Part shown: positions 10,679 to 22,146 of the stretch, piece by piece
Layout: every line of letters begins with the position of its first letter
Numbering within the stretch: the stretch's first letter is position 1
Source of the DNA: Paratinospora sagittata
Taxonomy: Eukaryota > Streptophyta > Magnoliopsida > Ranunculales > Menispermaceae
DNA: 64,000 bases
Assembly: GCA_035771175.1 (NCBI GenBank)
Contig: CM069597.1
Coordinates: 45,335,212 to 45,399,211 of the forward strand
Direction of reading: 5' to 3'
Notes under the pieces: model-generated
Database searches by the model: none
Seen by the model: only the letters and a program-made list of their open reading frames with translations
What the model was told of the DNA's origin: nothing
Translations under genes and position numbers: made by a program

Positions 10679-13588
10679 CATGGACTTCCAAAGTTCTTAT
10701 TGCAGAGAAGCTAATACTAAGAACATCTCCTCATAGTCCAACCACATATGAAAAAATTGTGTTGGTTGATCCACAAGTAAGCATTCTACACTATTGTTTT
10801 TTTTATCTCTTTTATTAAAACTAATTTTTTCTCAATTCTTACATCCTCAACCTTTCTTTTTCTTTAAACGTGAAACAAGTTTATGGTAATTTATTAAACA
10901 CCAATATCTTTTTCTCCTTTTAACACTTTATTACTTCTTTCTTATTCTTACAAACCTCTCATGCTAATATAATTTACATACTTGTATAATTTCACTATAA
11001 AAGTCTCCCTACAAATTTCTTATTGCTATTACAAATTTCTAATTTCTAATTTACATAACAAAATACTGAAAGTTGAACTTATTTAGTAAACATAGTAACT
11101 TAAAATAAACTCAAAGTTTGTTATAGACTTATGTTTAACTTTTTACTTTCGTTTACTTTTACTTACATACTAACCTTAGTATAGTTAACTATTAACTTAA
11201 CTTTTAACTACCTATCTATATGTACTTTGCTTATCTTCAAGTTTTTTGTTAATGTCTTAATCACTTTCTATTTATTCATTTACTAACTTATGTTGTACAA
11301 CCATATTTAATCACTTTTATCATGCTGAAATTACAACACTTCTATTTATAAATCTCTGAATGTTTAGGTTCCGATTCACCTTTATGCACACATCAACTTT
11401 AGCATAGTTAACTAACTAAACTTTTAGTTATACATCTTTATGTACTTTGCTTATCTTAAGGTTCTTGTTAATTTATATAATCTTTACTGAACATAAACAC
11501 AATAATACACTAATTTATATATTCTTTTCCTAACACAAAAAACATTTCTTTGCTATAGGGCACCAAAATTCAGGCGACTAAATTTAGAGGGGATATTCAA
11601 CTTTTTGAGCATACGTTATACCCTCACAAAACATACTCAATCTCAAATGCTTTAGTAAGAACAATAAAACCAGAATATTGCATTGTACCTAAAGAATATC
11701 AATGGATCATCAATGCAAGGACATTGATCGAAGAGATTAAGGAAAAGTAAACATCAAAATTTCTGTATGTATTTGATTTTGTTCCACTCACAAAATTGCA
11801 AGGATATATGGATAGTGGTACAAGTGTCGGTATGTACTATAACTACTTCTAACCTACTTATATCTATTTGTACATTTATTAATGTATTTCCTATTTGGCA
11901 TCAACTCCCTCATTATTTTGCATTATTGTAAATATAATTTCACTTGCCATTGATGTACAACCATCTAAGCAAATTCATACAAAGTATGGAAGTGCCACTA
12001 TTCAAGAGATAATTCTCATTGATGAAAAATTTATTCTAAAACTCTAGTTTTTTTTAGATTTCTTAAATTTACAAGTATGTTTAATAAATTAAAACAATGT
12101 TTCTAACAAATCTTCTTTTTATTTTTGTAGCTTAAAGCCAAAGACGTTAGTAATGTGAGATCATTTTATACAAAGTGAAGCTGCCTCTATTGCAAACTTA
12201 ATGGGAACCAAACCGATCATCATTGCAAAGAGATTAAAAGTTGTTTCTTATAATGGTAAAACTATTATACTTATTTGTTTTTAAATCTCGTTAAATTTGC
12301 AATAATTTGATATTATCGACAAAATCTTATTTAATCTTGTTGTTGTCATAGACATCTCTTTGTCCACAAGAACGTCAAACTCTTTTATGTTGAATCCGAC
12401 CATTTTTGAGGCTGCATCATTGCACAAATGGTAACACTATTATTGTTCAATAACATTACGAATTAGTCAATTTACATTTCTCATATCTTATTTATTTTTT
12501 AGGTGTTATGCTAACCAAATTAAACTGAATGACATTGTCAACAACAAATTGTACCTCACTGCTCATTCTAACTTAACACTTCCATCCTCTGAGAGCATTA
12601 TCAAAATTAATGCTATTGATAATTTGATTGGTCAGGTTAGTTTACAAAACAATTAATTATTGTCATTTCTTATGTATTGTATTAAATTGTTACTAACAAT
12701 TATTTTATACAAAGTTTTACATTTTGGATCAAAACTACAATATCTCTCACAAACTTCGATCAAAAGTTTTGGTACATGTCGTGCAACAAATGTAACAGAT
12801 TCACAAGTGTCGAATACAACGATATTGTTACACCCCAATACACAGTACACCGCAGTGTCTAGTACCCCGAGATGTGATGGGTACCTCATACCGAGCGTAC
12901 CTCAGCCGTTACGATCCATAATATTGTCACATCCCAGTACACAGCACACCGCAGCGTCTAGTACCCCGGGATCATTTGTTCACACTATTCACTATTTATG
13001 AATAGTGCAGGGCCTCCCCCAGATTTGAACTCACAACCTATAGTTTGAATTCGAACTCTGAGTAACCACTGAACGGGTACGCTCGGTATGAGGTACCCAT
13101 CACATCCCGGGGTACTAGACACTGCGGTGTGTTGTGTACTGGGATGTGACAATATTATGGATCGTAACGGCTAGAGTACGCTCGGTATGAGGTACCCATC
13201 ACATCTAGGGAGTACTAGACATTGCGGTGTGCTGTGTACTGGGGTGTGACAAAAAGGTCTTATGTATACTGTGCCGGTCATGACGTCAGCTTACGTCAGG
13301 GACGTCGTGACAGATATATTCTCATGTGTCCATTGCAAAGCTCAAAAGCCCAAGTTGTGCCAAGGCCACTTAAACTTTGCATCCTTATTTATGTTTCTAT
13401 TTCATTACTTATTTAATTTTTACATCATAACTAAGTCTTAGAAACCCTTCTGTATAAAGGCGTCAAATGAGTGTGGAGCTGCGTGACGAAGCTGGATGTA
13501 TGACCGCAACACTATTTAGAAAATATACAGAATCATTGATTTCATATACTACACAAGATCTTATGCAACTCACCTCAAATGTATCATT
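10679..13588 (+). pseudogene. RPA1-like (replication protein A large subunit-like) pseudogene
   Basis: A chain of exon-like segments gives OB-fold ssDNA-binding protein sequence. 10679-10776 has TWTSKVLIAEK...YEKIVLVDPQ. 11569-11746 has GTKIQATKFRGDIQLFE, then YQWIINARTLIEEIKE. 11770-11831 and 11930-12044 have QPSKQIHTKYGSATIQEI. 12132-12255 has NLMGTKPIIIAKRLKVVSYN. 12350-12428 and 12503-12636 follow, and 12703-12825 carries WYMSCNKCNR, half of the C-x2-C zinc ribbon. The second half, FSCVHCK, is at 13318 onward, and 13457-13571 gives VELRDEAGCMTATLF, the C-terminal OB fold. At least one in-frame stop interrupts 12132-12255. Such RPA1-like genes are multicopy in plants and often travel with Helitrons. 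The gene is further disrupted by a solo LTR (12826-13312) and by the Copia element that begins at 13589. Confidence 0.75.
12826..13312 (+). mobile_element. 487-bp palindromic solo-LTR-like element with GATAT duplication
   Basis: It starts TGTTACACCCC and ends GTCGTGACA, and it is bounded by identical GATAT at 12821-12825 and 13313-13317, a 5-bp target duplication of the LTR-retrotransposon type. Its last 40 bp (gtgccggtcatgacgtca) match the 3' end of the 2.8-kb solo LTR ending at 20442. Internally the left part (12826-12975) recurs inverted at about 13078-13251, forming a large palindrome. The centre carries a minus-strand tRNA-like segment (TTCAGTGGTTA and GTGAGTTCAAATC, resembling A and B boxes) followed by GAGGCCCT and an ACTATTCA/TGAATAGT hairpin. 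It sits exactly between the two Cys pairs of the RPA-like zinc ribbon. Removing it rejoins that reading frame. Confidence 0.75.
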
Positions 13589-13973
13589 TGTTATGCGGAA
13601 TCGGAGTAAAGCATGAAAGAAAAATAAGACAACAAATTTAACGTGGTTCGGCAAATTGCCTACGTCCACGGGAGGCAGCACTCTTGTATTACTTCACCCT
13701 TAGGTGGATCTTACAGATTGGATCTCTGAATAGATCTCTCAGAATAGATCTCACTGAACATGAATTTACGAATGAAGTAAGGCCCTATTTATAGGAGTAT
13801 TCAGGGGTATTTGTGTAATTATAAATAATATATTTTAATACTATTTATCAAAATTCTCAAATAAATCGGCTGGACCAAAAACAAGTTTGGTGGAGTTGGT
13901 GGCCGCCCTCGTGGGCGGCCACCAACCATTCTTATTTGTTTCATTAATGGGGTGGACCCCACAAATCTCCACC
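13589..13973 (-). repeat. Copia 3' LTR
   Basis: The 385-bp terminal repeat runs from TGTTATGCGG to ACCCCACA on the plus strand. It contains 'cctatttataggag', a TATA-like signal on the opposite reading, and an inverted 'ggtggccgccctcgtgggcggccacc' hairpin. The right copy differs by a handful of substitutions and a few small deletions. Confidence 0.92.
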
Positions 13974-14068
13974 TCCACCTCATGTGAAACAAGATACCTT
14001 CACACCTGCAATCTCTTTACAGATAGCAAGCTTTCTTCAAAAAACTGTTGCTGCCTCCATTAGTTCCC

Positions 14069-17000
14069 TTAGGCACTCCGAGCTCGTGAGATGTTGATCA
14101 AGTCCAAACAATGTTGGAACTTGATTCCTGTAACCACCTTTGTAAGCATATCTGCGGGGTTATCTGCAGTTTTGATCTTTTGCAGAAGAATACTCCCTTC
14201 TTCTACTATTTCTCGAACAAAATGAAAACGAACATCAATATTCTTCGTTCGACTGTGATGTACTTGGTTCTTTGCCAAACAAATGGCACTCTGGCTGTCA
14301 CAGAAAACTTCAACATTCTTCTGCACAATTCCCAAGTCTTTAGTCAATCCATGAAACCAGATTGCTTCCTTGAAAGCTTCCGTTACTGCCATGTACTCTG
14401 CCTCTGTAGTAGACAAAACAACTGTTGACTGTAGTGTTGATCTCCAACTCACTGGTCCTCCTGCCATAGTGAAAACATAACCAGTAGTAGATCTGCGCTT
14501 GTCAAGATCTCCAGCATAGTCCGAATCCACATATCCGACTAGATGCTTACAACTATTCGAATCTCTCTCGAACCTTAAACCAATATCCACAGTACCATGA
14601 ATATACCGTAGAATCCACTTCACTGCTTGCCAGTGGCCTTTATCGGGGTTGTGCATGTAACGACTTACCATACTAACAACATGTGAAATGTCAGGTCTGG
14701 TACACACCATAGCATACATCAAGGCACCAACTGCATTTTCATATGGAATGTTCTCCATTTGCTTCTTCTGATCTTCGGAATTTGGTGACATTGATGAACT
14801 TAGCTTAAAATGTGGTGCCAATGGTGTGCTCACAGGTTTTGTGTCATTGCCAATGCCAAAAGTTTGAAGAACTTTCTTCAAATACTGAGTCTGAGTCAAA
14901 CAGATTGTGCTTTTGGCCCTGTCTCGAGTTATCTCCATCCCGAGAATTTTTCTGGCCTCTCCAAGATCCTTCCTTTCAAACTCTGAGCTCAATTGAGCCT
15001 TCAGCTTGTTGATCTCCACCTTGCTTTTAGATGCGATTAACATATCATCTACATATAAAAGCAAATAGATAAATGTACCGTCTTGAAGTTTGCGATAGTA
15101 AACACAATGATCAAACTGACTTCGGGTATATTTCTGCCCTTGGATGAAGCTGTCAAATCTCTTGTACCACTGTCTCGGTGACTGCTTCAGGCAAATTCGG
15201 GTATATTCGAATTGACGAATGCTTAACAACAGGTGAGAATACCTCATTGTAGTCAATTCCTTCCCTCTGAGCGTAGCCTTTTGCTACCAGTCTGGCTTTG
15301 TATCGGATACCATCTGTGCTGGAAGAGCCTTCTTTCTTAGCGAAAACCCATTTGCAACCAATTGGTTTCTTTTCTTTCTGAAGTGGAACCAACTTCCAAG
15401 TCTGATTCTGATGGAGTGATGTCATCTCCTCATGCATAGCCATTTTCCACTTATCACTTTCCATACTTTGACTAACGTCTCTGTAATTGTATGGAATATC
15501 ATCTCTGGTGACTGATAATGCATATGCAACCATGTCAGCGTACCGAGCAGGTTTGCGGAATTCTCTTCTTGGTCGACTGGTGGCAATTGATTCTGGTTGT
15601 TGACTGATGTCTGGTCCTGGAGCCTCCACCTCAACTGAGATTTCCTCATCGTCTTCTTCAGGATGGTTGGATATTTCAGTTGACTTGCTAGGAGTTACTG
15701 GAATATCTAACTCCACCTGCTGATGCAAATTTGGATCTCGATTTTCTTTATCAGAAACTGTATGTTTTAACATCACAGATTCATCAAAAGTTACATCTCG
15801 ACTTTTTACAATCGTCTTTGTCTCAGGGTTCCATAGTCGGAAAGCCTTAACTCCTTCACTAAAGCCTATGAAAATCGCTTTCTTGGACCTAGGATCCAGT
15901 TTGGATTCCTTCACATGGAAATATGCAGTGCATCCAAAAATGCGCAGAGAATCATAATCTGAAACGGGGTGTCCAGACCATACCTCCTTGGGAGTTTTGC
16001 CATCTAGTGCTGTTGCAGGAAGTCTGTTGATGATATGAGAGGCATATGACAAAGCTTCAGCCCAAAATGCCTTGCTTAGTCCAGAATGAGATAACATGCA
16101 GCGAACTTTATATACCAAAGTACGATTCATGCGTTCAGCAACACCGTTTTGTTGTGGCGTGCCTGGGACTGTGAAATGTCTGACAATCCCTTCATTCTCA
16201 CAAATTTTCTGAAATGGGTCTGACTTGTATTCTCCTCCATTATCAGATCTGAGTCTCTTAATCTTCATTCCCGTTTGAGTTTCTACCATTTTCTTCCATA
16301 TAAGAAAGATATCTAGCACTTCATCTTTATGCTTCATGGTATAAACCCAAACATAGCGTGAGAAATCATCAATGAAAGTAACAAACCAACGTTTACCTCC
16401 CAATGAAGAATTTTGAGAGGGTCCCCAAACGTCGGTATGAACATAATCCAATGTTCCTTTTGTGCGGTGGATTGCAGTGCCAAACTTGACTCGTGTCTGC
16501 TTGCCTAAGATACAGTGCTCGCAGAAGTCAAGTTTCCCAGTTTTTGCACCTTTCAGATAACCTTGCTTTATCAAGGTTTGAAGAGCCTTCTCTCCAACAT
16601 GTCCGAGCCGCATGTGCCAAAGTCTGGAAGTGTCTGATGAAACATCATTAGAACGGGTGCAAGTTGATACACTTCCGATTACTGTGTGTCCGTCAAGGAA
16701 ATAGATATTTCCTTTCTGAGTACCCTTCATGGTCAAGAGTGCTCCACGTACAACCTTCAAAACTCCACCTTCAATGGTTACCTTGTAACCGCTGGAATCA
16801 AGAACTCCTAGGGAGATCAGATTTTTCTTCAGATCTGGGATATATCTGACGTTCGTGAGCCGTCTTGTTGTACCGTCATGCATCTTTAGGCATATAGTTC
16901 CAATACCCTTTGTTTGACAGGTATTGTTGTTGCCCATTAGCACGACTCCTCCATCGAACTCATCCAGTTTGGAGAACCAATGGCGATTCAGACACATATG

Positions 17001-17610
17001 ATAGGAACAGCCGGAATCTAATATCCATCTATCAGACTGATTGTCTATAGATGAAACGGAGAAGGCAGAATCTTCTTCAGCCTTCTGTGCCACATTTGCA
17101 GTTGTCTTGTCCTTATTTGGACAATCTTTCTTCCAGTGCCCCTTTTGGTGACAATAGGCACATTCATCCTTTGCAAGACGTTGACGTGATGAAGGTCCTT
17201 GTGACTTTGAGCGAGATCGGCCTCGCCCACTGGATCTATCAGATCTGTTGTTAGCCCTGCCTCTGGATACCGTCAAGGCTTCTGGTGATGCATCCTTGTT
17301 ATCGCGTTGGTCCTTCCTTCGATACTCGTTGTTCACCAAAGCATTTGAAACATCACTGAATTTAACAACATCTTTACCATATAACAAAGTTGTTGTTAAA
17401 TGTTCATAACTTTCAGGCAAAGAATTTAATAACAATAATGCCTTATCCTCATCAAGAGGGTCAACATCAAGATTTAGTAGATCAGCGAGAATCTTGTTGA
17501 AATTATCAAGATGCACAATCATGGGAGTACCTGTCTTGTACTCAAAACGAAAGAGCTTCTTTTTCAGGTAGAGTCGGTTCTCTATGCTTTTTGTCATGTA
17601 CTTGTCCTCC
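14069..17610 (-). pseudogene. Copia gag-pol remnant
   Basis: Read leftwards from 17610 the order is: gag C-terminal part (LEDKYMTKSIENRLYLKKKL); a zinc knuckle CAYCHQKGHWKKDC; aspartic protease WILDSGCSYHMC; GAG-pre-integrase (LWHMRLGHVGEKAL); integrase core with FVTFIDDFSRYVW and SDNGGEY; RT start (CKWVFAKKEG...YKARLVAKGYAQREGIDYNEVFSPV); then, after a break near 15200, RT YVDDML; and RNase H (GYVDSDYAGD...EAEYMAV) ending at 14069. The order protease-integrase-RT-RNase H defines Copia. At about 15190-15230 the sequence jumps from the HSSIR block to the LKQSPRQWYK block. This removes the RT segment between them and shifts the frame, so the copy is non-autonomous. Confidence 0.92.
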
Positions 17611-17615
17611 AGTTT

Positions 17616-20442
17616 TGTAGCACCCGTGCCTTTAGGTGACGTCATTTTGACCCATAGTGTACCCTATACGTATTCATATACGTATGTGTATATGTATTTT
17701 GATGCTCGAAGTATGTAAGTTCGAGTGTCTGTGCATGATTTTAGATCATAAAGGGTGCGCATGAAATTTCGGAACCATCGGAGACCCGTTCGAAGACAAA
17801 ACATTGCAAAAACGGTGTTTTAGATCCAGTGGAGCTTTCTCTATGGAGGAAGAAATTTCTGTCACAACTTACATCAATGGTTTGATCTCCTAGATCCGTT
17901 GTCTGATTGGGCTAAAATTTTTTCAGCTCATTCTTATATGATATATCTTCATTATGTACGGTGAAGATCTTGATTGGAGTTACCTACTTTGAGTTATAAG
18001 ACCCAAAACACTAATTCACGGATTCTGGGATTTTCTTACGCAGTTTTGATCAAACAGATAGATCTCACAATCCCACCGTTGGATTGAGCCTAAAGTTTAC
18101 CAGAATGTTGATAACTTACTCGTGCAACGTTTGAACGGTTAAGATGTTAAACTCGTGCGTATTTTGTAAGCAATGGACTATCTAAGTGCAAGTATTGTAA
18201 CAGGAAATCTAGGTTTTTGATAATTTTGGCAAACTTTTAGTTGTGGGCCTAAGCTTATCTATTTAAGCAACCAAAACGGGATTTTAGGCTCATTTGCTCA
18301 TTTCTCAGCCAGAAAATAGGGAAAGGAGCTGGAGAGGAGAAAAGGAGGAGAAAGTTAGGGTTTGGTGATTTCTTGCTCAAGAACACCTAAGGTTTGTATT
18401 TTTCCTCCATTTCTTCCTTGAATCTCCCTATTAGTTGCATGATAGTTTTATTTTGAGCATGAGGGTTTCATTTTGATGCATGCATTGTGATGAACCTTGG
18501 ATGGGTGGAAGATCAAAGTTGGAGTTGAGTCTTGCATATCACATATGTGTGATTAGAGAGTGTAAGGAGTACACTAATGGTGAAAGCCCCAATTTCTAGC
18601 AAGAAATTGGAAGGTTTAGTTCAAATGACCTATACTTAGTTTATGGCCTTAGACTTTTTCAAAATGTTTGAATGTCAACTATGTTGATCTAGTGGCCATT
18701 GTGGATGATTCCATGTTGCAAGATCAGTAAAATTCATGGTTGAACATGGTGGGCTAGTGTAAAATTGACAATATGACATATGCAATGTAGGTCTAATTGG
18801 ACATGATTAGAGTTGTTTGATGATTGAATTCAGTGGGTTCACATAATGGACACCCTAAGGTTGACAAATTTTGATCTAGGCTAAGTATTTGACATTTTTC
18901 ATGTACTTTGGCAATTTTGCATGTAATTTGAGGATTTTGCCCAAATTGGGACTTTTCACCCAAAGCAAGTCAATTTATGAAATTGACTTGGGGATTGTTT
19001 AATTGGACCCAAATTGAGTAGAATCATGGGTTTAAAATGTTAGAACCTATGTTAAATTGATATGACTTAGTTCATTTTGACCTTATGTTTTATATTGGCC
19101 TAATTGGGGATTTTGACCAAGACTTAGTCAATTGATGAAATTGACTTGATGTATAGTCTAATTGACCCTAATTATAATTGAATTTCATGTATATTAGTGG
19201 TTGGATCATGGGATCACCCTATTACATTCAATTTAGGTCAATCTTAGTTTAATTGAGTCTAAATGATCAAGTTGGGCAATATGGAAATTGGCTCAAGGGG
19301 GTAATAAATTTAGAATCTAATTGACTTTAGATTGGGTTTGAACATGGGGTTTTGACACACTTTATGACTGATTTTCAGTTGTGTGAACCATGTTATTTCC
19401 AGGTCTTGTGATTGATCTTGAACCCGTTTAGTCAATTGAAGAGTTTTGGCAATTGGATTGGCTAGACTTAGCCAATCAAGTGTGAGTGTTCTTTTACTTT
19501 TGGATTATTTATATGTGGCATTGTATTATAGAAATGTTTTAAATGCTTATGTATAATGGTATGCATGTTTTAATATTCCATGAAATACATTTGAGCATAA
19601 TTCATTGGGATGACAATTTGGGTTGAGGCTCCTAGTTGGAATTTCCTCTTTTTGAGAATTCTCGTAAGTCTAGCGGCGATCCCAGTTGTGTACCTGGCAG
19701 AGGGTTTTATGCCTTGTGTATGAGTAGGTTAGTTTAAATTAATCTTACGTGCTGCACGACCCCATAAACCCTATTAGAATACGAGTATTGTGTGTGTGTT
19801 CGGGCGTTGTGTGTCGCGCACCAGGCCTTGAAACCCCCATACTCATGAGGTGTTAGGATTGCATGAGCATGACTACAAAATGTTATGCATCGTCTCATGT
19901 ATGACTTGATGCATTATGTTAGCATGTATGTATTATATTTCGTCATCATGATATTTCAACTGTTTTATGATCTTACCATGTTTTATAAATGCACGTATAT
20001 GCCACTTGTAAATAACATTCACTGAGCTAGCTGTAGCTCACACCTCACCATCTTCTTTCAGGATCTGATAGAAAAGGAAAAGGGAAGGCTTGACTGCGGA
20101 GCGTCCCTTGTTTTTGTTTCATGTAGGTGTTGTACATTTAGTTTTGTATTTTGATAATTATGTACATGATAACACCTAGTAATTGTATATTTAACACATA
20201 GTTGGGATGTGTTGGGTTTTGCATCATTTTGAAGACTCTGAAATTTTATGTTTGTAAAACTTTGGAGAAGTAATATTTTATTTCATTATGATCATGATAG
20301 TTGGTTGTTAATGATGTATTTTCATTTCTTTTTGGGGATTCGTATATGTATTTTAGGCTGACGGGACTTCGGGTGTACCGACGGAGGGTATACTCGGAGG
20401 TTCCCGTGCCGGTCATGACGTCACGTATAGTGGGTCGTGACA
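17616..20442 (+). mobile_element. 2.8-kb solo LTR of a gypsy family, nested in Copia gag
   Basis: The insertion starts TGTAGCACCCGTGCC and ends GGGTCGTGACA, flanked by perfect AGTTT duplications at 17611-17615 and 20443-20447. Removing it and one AGTTT makes the Copia gag frame continuous across the junction (LWKKL then EDKYMTK). It contains no coding domains. Its final 940 bp or so are almost identical, inverted, to 63058-64000, which sits next to a primer-binding site; this identifies the segment as an LTR. LTRs of 2.5-4.5 kb are characteristic of Tekay/Del-type chromoviruses. Formation by LTR-LTR recombination is the usual explanation. Confidence 0.9.
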
Positions 20443-20447
20443 AGTTT

Positions 20448-20664
20448 CTTCCAGAGACTTGATGCCATAGTCTCTTTCATGACAAAGTACTTCTGATCCT
20501 TCGCCAAACAGAGTCGGATTGTGCCACAAGAGCTACCTCCACGGGTGATCAGAAAACAGTTTCGATCACTGTTACAGAATTTTGAAATTTCGACGCAGTC
20601 TCGAAAAAATTCGACAGAGAGTCTGTTTTTCTTCCAAAACTTCACCTAGGTTATGATACCAATT
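20448..20664 (-). pseudogene. Copia leader and start of gag
   Basis: Between the nested solo LTR and the 5' LTR lies the Copia untranslated leader with its PBS at 20650-20663 and the beginning of gag (minus-strand ATG at 20466, MASSLWKKL). The frame then runs into the solo LTR. Confidence 0.6.
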
Positions 20665-21035
20665 TGTTATGCGGAATCGGAGTAAAGCATGAAAGAAAAA
20701 TAAGACAACAAATTTAACGTGGTTCGGCAAATTGCCTACGTCCACGGGAGGCAACACTCTTGTATTACTTCACCCTTAGGTGGATCTTACAGATTGGATC
20801 TCTGAATAGATCTCTCAGAATAGATCTCACTGAACATGAATTTATGAATAAAGTAAGGCCCTATTTATAGGAGTATTAAGGGGTATTTGTATAATTATAA
20901 ATAATATATTTTAATACTATTTATCAAAATTCTCAAATAAATCTGGACCAAAAACAAGTTTGGTGGAGTTGGTGGCCGCCCACGAGGTCGGCCACCAACC
21001 ATTCTTATTTGTTTCATTAATGGGGTGGACCCCAC
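20665..21035 (-). repeat. Copia 5' LTR
   Basis: This is the near-identical partner of 13589-13973. It differs by small changes such as 'gaatttatgaataaag' versus 'gaatttacgaatgaag' and a few deleted bases near 20942. Confidence 0.92.
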
Positions 21036-21426
21036 TTTATTTAGTTTACTTATATATCTTTAATATAAATCATTCGTTCATGAAAAAAACTTTTTCATCA
21101 AAACATGTTATCCGGATTGGAATTCCTAACATGGACCCACTAACAATTAACTTTTTCATCAAAACATGTTATCCGGATTGGAATTCCTAACATTAACTTT
21201 TTCATCAAAACATGTTATCCGGATTGGAATTCCCAATATGGACCCACTAACAATTACCTTCAGTGAAAAGCTTTCACTCTCTATATCAAGCTCATTAGTC
21301 AAGAAAAAAAAGAAGGAAAATGTTGAACCTTTTTTGATAATGTCTATGTTTTATCCAACTAAAGATTATGCTACATCAAATGATTCAAGAGAGTTGGCAT
21401 TACAAGAAGTATCAAAAGAAGAGTAA
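21036..21426 (+). pseudogene. 3' part of the RPA1-like pseudogene
   Basis: Immediately right of the Copia element a frame reads INHSFMKKTFSSKHVIRIGIP, then FSEKLSLSISSSLVKKKKKENVE..., ending at 21426. This is consistent with the RPA C-terminal tail that should follow the OB fold at 13457-13571. It contains three copies of an internal repeat (see next entry). Continuity across the Copia element is inferred. Confidence 0.45.
21085..21255 (+). repeat. three-copy direct repeat, units of about 45-70 bp
   Basis: The core 'aactttttcatcaaaacatgttatccggattggaattcc' occurs at about 21089, 21151 and 21195. The first and third copies are followed by 'aatatggacccactaacaatta'-like sequence. The repeat changes frame between copies, so only one reading can be the ancestral one. 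Confidence 0.9.
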
Positions 21427-21430
21427 AAAT

Positions 21431-22146
21431 AAAATAAAAATGACATTTCCACAACATTTGCAATATCTTCTAAGCAAAAGGGAGAAACTTCAGATAATGG
21501 CAATCAACATTGTGATTTTCTGCAAGACTCCGATCCATCCATTTATGAAAGTAATGACGAACCTAAATACAGCTTGGTGTCTCATCCTTTGTCCAATTGT
21601 TGATCAAACTTACAATTGACAACTTTTGTTTTTTTGGGCAGAAAAAATATCTACTATCTTTTTGAGTATTGAAAAAATTATATAAATATGATTTTACCAC
21701 TAAGTTGTTTTTTTGGGCAAAAAAAAATATACGATATTTTTTAGTATTGAAAAAAGTATGTAAATATGACTTTACCATTAAGTTTCAGGAATGTCTTTTA
21801 TTATATTTACTTCTACGTAATTTAAGTTGTACTAAGATCAGTACATCTTAAACCAATGTTCAATATACACTGTATATGTTTAATCATAATACTTCTATTT
21901 TTCTGTCTACACACACATATATGTATATATATATACACTCAGTTAAATTTATACTTCTACTATATTATTATTATTATTTTTTTGACTTGGTTACCCAATA
22001 AGCTTTTTAACAAAGAACACTGTAAATAAACAATATTAATAACTTTAAATAAAATCTAATTTACATAATTATTACGTGTAAAGCACGTAACCAAACTAGT
22101 ATATACTCAGACTATAATTTCAATCTGAATAACTTGGAACACAGAA
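21431..22146. other. AT-rich promoter-side intergenic sequence of ZIFL copy 2
   Basis: No gene is seen. It includes two copies of a 'tatgattttaccactaagttgtttttttgggca' type sequence at about 21625-21785, and a (TA/CA)n run at 21910-21940. A TATATA string at 22099-22105 lies 45 bp before the ZIFL ATG and may be core promoter, but the start site is not evident. Confidence 0.4.

Larger units (their letters stand above)
13589..21035 (-). mobile_element. Ty1/Copia LTR retrotransposon, defective, with nested insertion
   Basis: The element reads on the minus strand. The 5' LTR is on the right (20665-21035) and the 3' LTR on the left (13589-13973). Both LTRs read TGTTATGCGGAATCGG... on the plus strand and end in ...GGGGTGGACCCCAC; they are about 95% alike by eye. 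The left LTR is followed by the purine-rich minus-strand tract GAGGTGGAGGTGGAGATT (polypurine tract). The right LTR abuts a primer-binding site read TTGGTATCATAACC on the minus strand at about 20650-20663. The element inserted beside a probable donor site (aat|gtatca) of the RPA-like pseudogene, whose 3' part resumes at 21036. No convincing 5-bp duplication remains. Confidence 0.9.

Noticed and set aside
12653..13001. Overlapping ORFs of 78 and 113 codons
   Set aside because: They cross the junction between the RPA-like pseudogene and the palindromic element; no conserved protein reading.
17611..17645. ATG at 17645 as the start of the long Copia polyprotein
   Set aside because: The first 11 codons or so lie inside the nested solo LTR; the true gag start is on the other side of the insertion, near 20466.
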